NCBI GenBank assembly: GCA_013042165.1
Contig: JABDQT010000071.1
Span: forward strand, 1-6,162
Reading direction: 5' to 3'
DNA: 6,162 bases
From: Kiritimatiellales bacterium
GTDB taxonomy: Bacteria > Verrucomicrobiota > Kiritimatiellia > Kiritimatiellales > Pontiellaceae
Positions 5,646 to 6,162 of this stretch are shown here, piece by piece. The position numbers were made by a program, and so were the translations under genes. Under the pieces are notes generated by a model, which was not told where the DNA came from, did not search any database, and worked only from the letters and a program-made list of their open reading frames with translations. Positions within the stretch are counted from its first letter, which is position 1. Each line of letters starts with the position of its first letter.

Positions 5646-6162
5646 ATGAGAAAGTCAACCACATACGCAAAATCGGTAGTCGGAGCAGCAATAGCACTCT
5701 TATTTTTGAACCTGGGCACAGCCAGTGCTGAAATCGTATTCGAAGAAACCTTCAACAATTACGACACAATTTTCAACAACAGTCACGAGTACTACGAAAA
5801 AGATTATGGCGTTCCTGGAACGGGCTCTGGGCAGGGTCTGACCGATGAAGTCTGGTATGGCGGTCGTTTCGAACAACCTGACAACGGCGGCATCGCAAAC
5901 GATGTAGCCATCCAGGAAAATGGCGGTTACAGTAATTACGGAAGTTCGGACGCAAGATATACCCCCGTCGCCCGTCTCGAAGATGATGCCGGGCTTCTTT
6001 TCAAACTGGATCCTGAAGACGGTATTGGATACGAGAATATCTCTCTTTCTTTTGATTGGCTCGTTGAGGGTGCCCAGAATAATCCTGAAACCCCAGGCGA
6101 CCTGCTCGTGGTCGGTTATTATGTAGGCGATCTTGAAGCAGCCTCTTACAACAGCACCGCAT
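5646..6162 (+). CDS. Secreted protein of unknown function, 3' end cut by the window
   Basis: An open frame of 172 codons runs off the right edge without a stop. The ATG follows GGGAGG at 6 nt. The N-terminus is a clear Sec signal peptide: basic MRKSTTYAK, a hydrophobic run at about 11-24, and an ASA site giving cleavage after Ala28. The mature part begins EIVFEETFNNYDT. It is rich in Asp, Glu, Asn, Gly and Tyr and has no cysteine. Alternating hydrophobic stretches such as NISLSFDWLV (131-140) and DLLVVGYYV (152-160) suggest beta strands. This style is common in large exported beta-sandwich proteins, often with a C-terminal sorting tail in PVC bacteria, but that end is missing. Its function cannot be named. 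It stands alone, divergent from ahpC, with an AT-rich leader and somewhat lower GC than the genes to the left. Confidence 0.85.
   Translation, partial: MRKSTTYAKSVVGAAIALLFLNLGTASAEIVFEETFNNYDTIFNNSHEYYEKDYGVPGTGSGQGLTDEVWYGGRFEQPDNGGIANDVAIQENGGYSNYGSSDARYTPVARLEDDAGLLFKLDPEDGIGYENISLSFDWLVEGAQNNPETPGDLLVVGYYVGDLEAASYNSTA

Noticed and set aside
5546..5758. Minus-strand open frame of 70 codons overlapping the start of the secreted-protein gene
   Set aside because: It is antisense to a signal-peptide coding region, which explains its hydrophobic look, and it has no ribosome binding site.

Overview
The window looks like ordinary chromosome from a Gram-negative-type bacterium, at moderate GC with an AT-richer right end. 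Two features suggest this envelope type: a lipobox lipoprotein and an exported protein with a Sec signal peptide. The mix (type III pantothenate kinase beside nadC, a PLD-like lipoprotein, a secreted protein of a style common in the PVC group) would fit a Verrucomicrobiota or Kiritimatiellota relative. That placement is a weak inference from protein style, because no marker gene is present.

Left two thirds (110-4299, minus strand): four genes in a row, read right to left. They are a phospholipase D-like lipoprotein (4299-2854), an AI-2E family membrane transporter (2779-1733), nadC (1716-847, GTG start) and coaX (850-110). The gaps shrink along the row: 74 nt, 16 nt, then a 4-nt ATGA overlap. 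The last two or three genes are therefore very probably one transcript, and the lipoprotein gene may head it. nadC makes nicotinate mononucleotide for NAD, and coaX catalyses the first step of CoA synthesis from pantothenate, so the 3' half of the cluster supplies cofactors. The two envelope genes have no obvious link to that job.

Middle (4300-5235): about 310 nt of non-coding sequence rich in inverted repeats lies upstream of the lipoprotein gene. A textbook rho-independent terminator (4609-4640) then closes the next minus-strand gene, a typical 2-Cys peroxiredoxin of the AhpC type (5235-4672). No ahpF or other reductase partner is in view.

Right end (5236-6162): an AT-rich divergent intergenic region of 410 nt carries candidate promoters for both directions and two inverted repeats. 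The plus-strand gene from 5646 has a good ribosome binding site and signal peptide and runs off the right edge. The left edge (1-109) holds no supportable gene, only a weak hairpin after coaX and a possible promoter pointing out of the window.

No RNA gene, CRISPR array, transposase, phage gene or defence-type system was seen. The least explained parts are the structured non-coding block at 4312-4608, the unusual HKD motifs of the lipoprotein, and the leader of the secreted-protein gene.
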